Positions 62,101-64,000 of a stretch of DNA of 64,000 nt are shown piece by piece (position 1 is the first letter of the stretch; each line of letters begins with the position of its first letter). The notes beneath the pieces were generated by a model. It was not told where the DNA came from, searched no databases, and was given only the letters and a program-made list of their open reading frames with translations. This DNA is from Pseudomonas sp. ok272. Lineage in GTDB: Bacteria > Pseudomonadota > Gammaproteobacteria > Pseudomonadales > Pseudomonadaceae. Where the stretch lies: assembly GCF_900109995.1 (NCBI RefSeq), contig NZ_FOCB01000002.1, positions 476,981-540,980 on the forward strand, given 5' to 3'. The position numbers and the translations under genes were made by a program.

Positions 62101-62449
62101 GGATGACACCATCAGCAAAATGCGCCGCCTGAAAAAACTCGGCATCAGTTTCGCCATGGACGACTTCGGCACCGGCTACTCGTCCCTGACCTACCTCAAG
62201 CGCCTGCCGGTGGACACGCTGAAGATCGACCAGTCGTTCATCCGCGACGCCACCACCGACCCCAACGACGCCGAAATCATCCGCGCCATCGTCGCCATGG
62301 CCCGCAGCCTGGCGCTGGAAGTGATTGCCGAGGGCGTGGAAACCCCGGAGCAGCTTGAGTTCCTGCAGGGGCTGGGCTGCCATCTGTATCAAGGCTACTT
62401 GCACAGCCGGCCGTTGCCGTTGGAAGGGTTTGAGTTGCTGCTTAAATGA
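59165..62449 (+). CDS. Five-PAS GGDEF-EAL cyclic-di-GMP signalling protein
   Basis: A 1094-residue, apparently cytoplasmic protein without membrane helices. PAS domains lie at about 35-150, 160-278, 285-405, 412-530 and 537-655, several followed by PAC motifs (REITHQRQ, LDITEQVE, RDITQQQRS). The GGDEF domain (660-825) has RLGGDEF at 741-746 with an inhibitory RMED site 5 residues before. The EAL domain (840-1090) has GAEALVRW at 873-880, plus DDFGTGYSSLTYLKRLP. Both catalytic motifs are intact, so it could make or degrade cyclic-di-GMP depending on ligands bound by the PAS domains. The ribosome site before ATG 59165 is weak. Confidence 0.94.
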   Translation: MPKSVDRPRTPLMPRVQSLDPQASEQSWESAPQLLAALNGARLGAWYWDIELGQISWSRGTQALFGFDPRKALPSDLEYLDLLPPEDRAKTIRAFNAVIAGAPLEQAMHHRIRWPDGSLHWLEINGSLLPDKHGRPRMIGVIREITHQRQREQALSSSEKRFATLFHLCPNMVLLTRQEDGLITEANQYFESLFGWPVQDAIGRTTLELGLWVHPEQRGQLVKATKAKGELISMEVQFRAASGQVHDGILSAQKVELEGQPYLLSTFLDTTERKAAESALKDSQERLDLALDSAQLGTWDWHIPSGMLYGSARAAQLHGLAPMPFHEAFDEFFEGVPGEERDTMRDAYRSLREGPAGNYQLTYRVQLADGTSRYLESRARLYRDEQGNPLRMAGTLLDITEQVEREQRLVASEAKFATLFQVSPDPICVTQQDNGQFIEINSSFTQTFGWTAGDVIGRSADVIGLWDASAKSLQRIEQVIRDQGLNNVAIGVRHKDGQALTCVISSRQISVGNKQCIVTTLRDITQQQRSEAALKASEEKFAKAFHSSPDAITITERDSGRYLEVNDGFCRLTGYRADEVIGRTVYQIGIWADEKQRSTLLAELHIKGRVHHQEMLGRNKRGELLTVEVSVEPITLNETACLLLTARDVSLLKNAEAQIRHLAYHDPLTNLPNRALLMDRLSQQIALLKRHNLRGALLFLDLDHFKHINDSLGHPVGDTVLKIITARLEASVRMEDTVARLGGDEFVVLLSGLEGSRSEVSDQVRQLADTLRELLAEPMFLDGQRLQVTPSIGVALIPDHGSTPADLLKRADIALYRAKDSGRNATQMYHNTMQKAASERLRMETDLRLALSRGEFSVYYQPQVDARDQRIVGAEALVRWHHPQLGAQSPTEFIKVLEDSGLILEVGTWILDEACQAFRQLIARHKIDPHHFTLCVNISPRQFRQNDFVERIEHSLSHHGLPYSLLKLEITEGIVIQNLDDTISKMRRLKKLGISFAMDDFGTGYSSLTYLKRLPVDTLKIDQSFIRDATTDPNDAEIIRAIVAMARSLALEVIAEGVETPEQLEFLQGLGCHLYQGYLHSRPLPLEGFELLLK

Positions 62450-62458
62450 CGGACACAA

Positions 62459-62485
62459 GAAAGGGCGCCAAGGTGGCGCCCTTTC
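62459..62485 (+). terminator. Strong bidirectional terminator between the GGDEF-EAL gene and ibpA
   Basis: GAAAGGGCGCC and GGCGCCCTTTC form an 11-bp perfect stem with an AAGGT loop. It lies 9 bp past one stop and 15 bp past the other, so it serves both convergent genes. Confidence 0.88.
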
Positions 62486-62500
62486 TCACTGACACGACGG

Positions 62501-62947
62501 TTAGTTTTGCAGCGTCGCGTGTTGCGTCCCGTTGATCGGGATGCGCTTGGCTTTCGCGTCTTCCGGCACGACACGCAGCAGGTCAATGCTGAGCAGGCCG
62601 TTGTTCAACGCCGCCGCCTTGATCTCAATGTGATCGGCCAGGCGGAACGACAGCTTGAACGCCCGCTGGGCAATACCTTGGTGCAGGTAAGTGACGTTGT
62701 CGCCGGTATCACGCTTGCCACCACTGACGGTCAACACGCCTTTCTCGACTTGCAGTTCAAGGTCTTCTTCCCGGAAACCGGCTGCCGCGACCACGATACG
62801 GTATTGGTCGTCGCCGTGTTTTTCGACGTTATAAGGTGGATAGCTGCTGCCGGGCTCATTGCGCAGCGCAGACTCGAACAGATCGTTGAAACGATCGAAA
62901 CCCACCGAAGAACGGAACAATGGAGCCAGGGAAAGTGCAGTATTCAT
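62501..62947 (-). CDS. ibpA: Small heat-shock protein (Hsp20/IbpA)
   Basis: A 148-residue chaperone holding unfolded proteins during heat stress. The alpha-crystallin domain spans about 35-130 (YPPYNVEKHGDDQYRIVVAAA, EEDLELQVEKGVLTVSG, LHQGIAQRAFKLSFRLADHI). A GLLSIDLLRVVPE strand precedes the short flexible tail. The start has a GGAGATTTG site masked by the upstream RNA element. A sigma-32-type promoter lies upstream, so both transcription and translation should rise with temperature. Confidence 0.96.
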   Translation of the reverse strand: MNTALSLAPLFRSSVGFDRFNDLFESALRNEPGSSYPPYNVEKHGDDQYRIVVAAAGFREEDLELQVEKGVLTVSGGKRDTGDNVTYLHQGIAQRAFKLSFRLADHIEIKAAALNNGLLSIDLLRVVPEDAKAKRIPINGTQHATLQN

Positions 62948-63010
62948 GGTTCAAATCTCCTGAAAACAATCAGCAAGGTTTTTGTCTCCGCGACCCGAAT
63001 TCGGCATCGC
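62948..63010 (-). promoter_or_regulatory. ROSE-like RNA thermometer in the ibpA leader
   Basis: In the leader the word TTGCT (minus strand, 62976-62972) faces the ribosome site AGGAG (62961-62957) across a 10-nt loop. TTGCT can pair with AGGAG with one G-G mismatch, the diagnostic pairing of ROSE thermometers that open on heating. ROSE elements are known upstream of Pseudomonas ibpA genes. Confidence 0.72.
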
Positions 63011-63018
63011 GTACCCCT

Positions 63019-63047
63019 TAGATAGGGACCGCCAACGGCATTTCAAG
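63019..63047 (-). promoter_or_regulatory. Sigma-32 (RpoH) promoter of ibpA
   Basis: CTTGAAA (-35) is followed after 13 bp by CCCTATCTA (-10), very close to the sigma-32 consensus of CTTGAAA and CCCCATNTA. It lies 72 bp before the ibpA start codon and leads directly into the thermometer leader. Confidence 0.82.
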
Positions 63048-63065
63048 AGATTTCCCAGAGATTTT

Positions 63066-64000
63066 TTAGGCCGCTTCTGCGACCGGCAGACCGAGCAAAC
63101 GGGACACCTGATCCAGTTCGGTCTCGCGCCGCAGCGCAGTGAACAGCACCACCGCCTCAGGGTAATTACGGGTCAACATGGCCAGCCACTGCTTCAAGCG
63201 CCCCGGCGACTGGCGGGCGGTCATCTGGTCCTTGGCTTGCAGCCAGAAGTCCTGGATCAGCGGCAACAACTCGGCCCAGCTCATCTCAATCACCTCTTCA
63301 CCGGCCCGTGCGGCAGCGATCTGCCGGGCCAGGTCAGGGCGCGACACCAGGCCGCGACCGAGCATGATGTCTTCCACACCGCTGATCTCCCGGCAACGGC
63401 GCCAGTCTTCAACACTCCAGATGTCGCCATTGGCGAACACCGGCACCTTGACCACTTCCTGCACCCGGGGGATCCACTCCCAATGGGCCGGCGGCTTGTA
63501 GCCGTCCATCTTGGTCCGTGCATGCACCACGATGTGCTCGGCGCCGCCTTCGGCCAGGGCGGTGGCACACACCAGCGAACCGTCCGGACTGTCGAAACCC
63601 AGGCGCATCTTGGCCGTGACCGGGATATGCGCCGGGACGGCACGACGCACGTGCTCGACGATCTGATTGAGCAACTCTGGTTCCTTGAGCAACACCGCAC
63701 CGCCACGGGACTTGTTGACGGTCTTGGCCGGGCAGCCGAAGTTCAGGTCGATCACCTCGCTGCCCAACTCACACGCCAACGCCGCGTTTTCCGCCAGGCA
63801 CACCGGGTCCGAACCCAACAACTGCACGCGCAGCGGCACACCCGACGCGGTGCGCGCGCCATGGAGCAACTCAGGGCCGAACTTGTGGAAATAGGCTGGG
63901 GTGAGCAACTGATCGTTGATGCGGATGAACTCGGTCACGCACCAATCGATACCGCCAACACGGGTCAGCACGTCCCGCAGGATGTTGTCGACCAACCCCT
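63066..64000 (-). CDS. dusC: tRNA-dihydrouridine synthase C (N-terminus outside window)
   Basis: About 311 residues of an FMN-dependent Dus enzyme. The first residues of the family (an M-x-L-A-P-M-E-G motif) lie beyond the window, since the frame is open to base 64000. Motifs seen are [28 protein letters not shown] (catalytic Cys), [13 protein letters not shown] [40 protein letters not shown] and [14 protein letters not shown]. The DGYKPPAHW and [10 protein letters not shown] pattern favours the DusC group, which modifies U16. It precedes ibpA on the same strand but with a separate promoter between. Confidence 0.9.
   Translation of the reverse strand, partial: GLVDNILRDVLTRVGGIDWCVTEFIRINDQLLTPAYFHKFGPELLHGARTASGVPLRVQLLGSDPVCLAENAALACELGSEVIDLNFGCPAKTVNKSRGGAVLLKEPELLNQIVEHVRRAVPAHIPVTAKMRLGFDSPDGSLVCATALAEGGAEHIVVHARTKMDGYKPPAHWEWIPRVQEVVKVPVFANGDIWSVEDWRRCREISGVEDIMLGRGLVSRPDLARQIAAARAGEEVIEMSWAELLPLIQDFWLQAKDQMTARQSPGRLKQWLAMLTRNYPEAVVLFTALRRETELDQVSRLLGLPVAEAA

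Overview
The window is chromosomal DNA of a Pseudomonas, most likely of the P. fluorescens group. The gene order metZ-purF-cvpA-SPOR-folC-accD-trpF-truA-fimV-asd paralogue-asd-leuB-methyltransferase-leuD-leuC-LysR is the conserved Pseudomonas order. GC-rich codon use and Pseudomonas REP doublets agree with this. Species assignment is inference.

Layout. 1-2970: end of a FUSC-type membrane protein, a DMT exporter divergent from an Lrp/AsnC regulator, and a YccA/BI-1 protein. 2970-8830: tRNA-Ser(UGA) followed by an accessory stretch. It holds an SRAP (YedK/HMCES-like) protein, a 161-bp element with inverted ends, a DUF1289 pair, a nickel/cobalt efflux operon (dmeR-dmeF) with a clear operator, a DUF488 protein, a fragment of a phage-type DUF6527 gene and a frameshifted, truncated DUF1254 gene. 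8960-19720: lipoprotein, DyP peroxidase, acetyltransferase, a block of two AraC regulators and one LysR regulator around a SphA-like outer-membrane protein, secreted proteins, a LysE exporter and a sulfatase-fold membrane enzyme.

20121-36050 is the most distinctive region: fourteen same-strand, mostly overlapping genes for a Wzx/Wzy-type exopolysaccharide. It contains a UDP-glucuronate epimerase-like protein, an initiating sugar-phosphate transferase, a degenerate tyrosine-kinase-like ATPase, Wza-like and Wzz-like proteins, three glycosyltransferases, a Wzy polymerase, a Wzx flippase, two different deacetylases, a periplasmic glycosidase-like protein and a FemAB/CelD-like acyltransferase. Just upstream is a 23-codon ORF that looks like the cut-off start of a UDP-glucose dehydrogenase gene. 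The polymer cannot be named from sequence alone.

36061-39357: a small acidic protein, a TonB-dependent siderophore receptor, and three tRNA genes (two identical Asp, one Val). 39358-58049: the conserved housekeeping block for methionine, purine, folate, fatty acid, tryptophan, lysine/threonine and leucine synthesis plus the polar hub FimV, with four REP doublets in its gaps. 58206-64000: the LysR gene divergent from leuC, a five-PAS GGDEF-EAL protein with all key motifs, the small heat-shock gene ibpA behind a sigma-32-type promoter and a ROSE-like RNA thermometer, and a dusC gene cut by the window edge.
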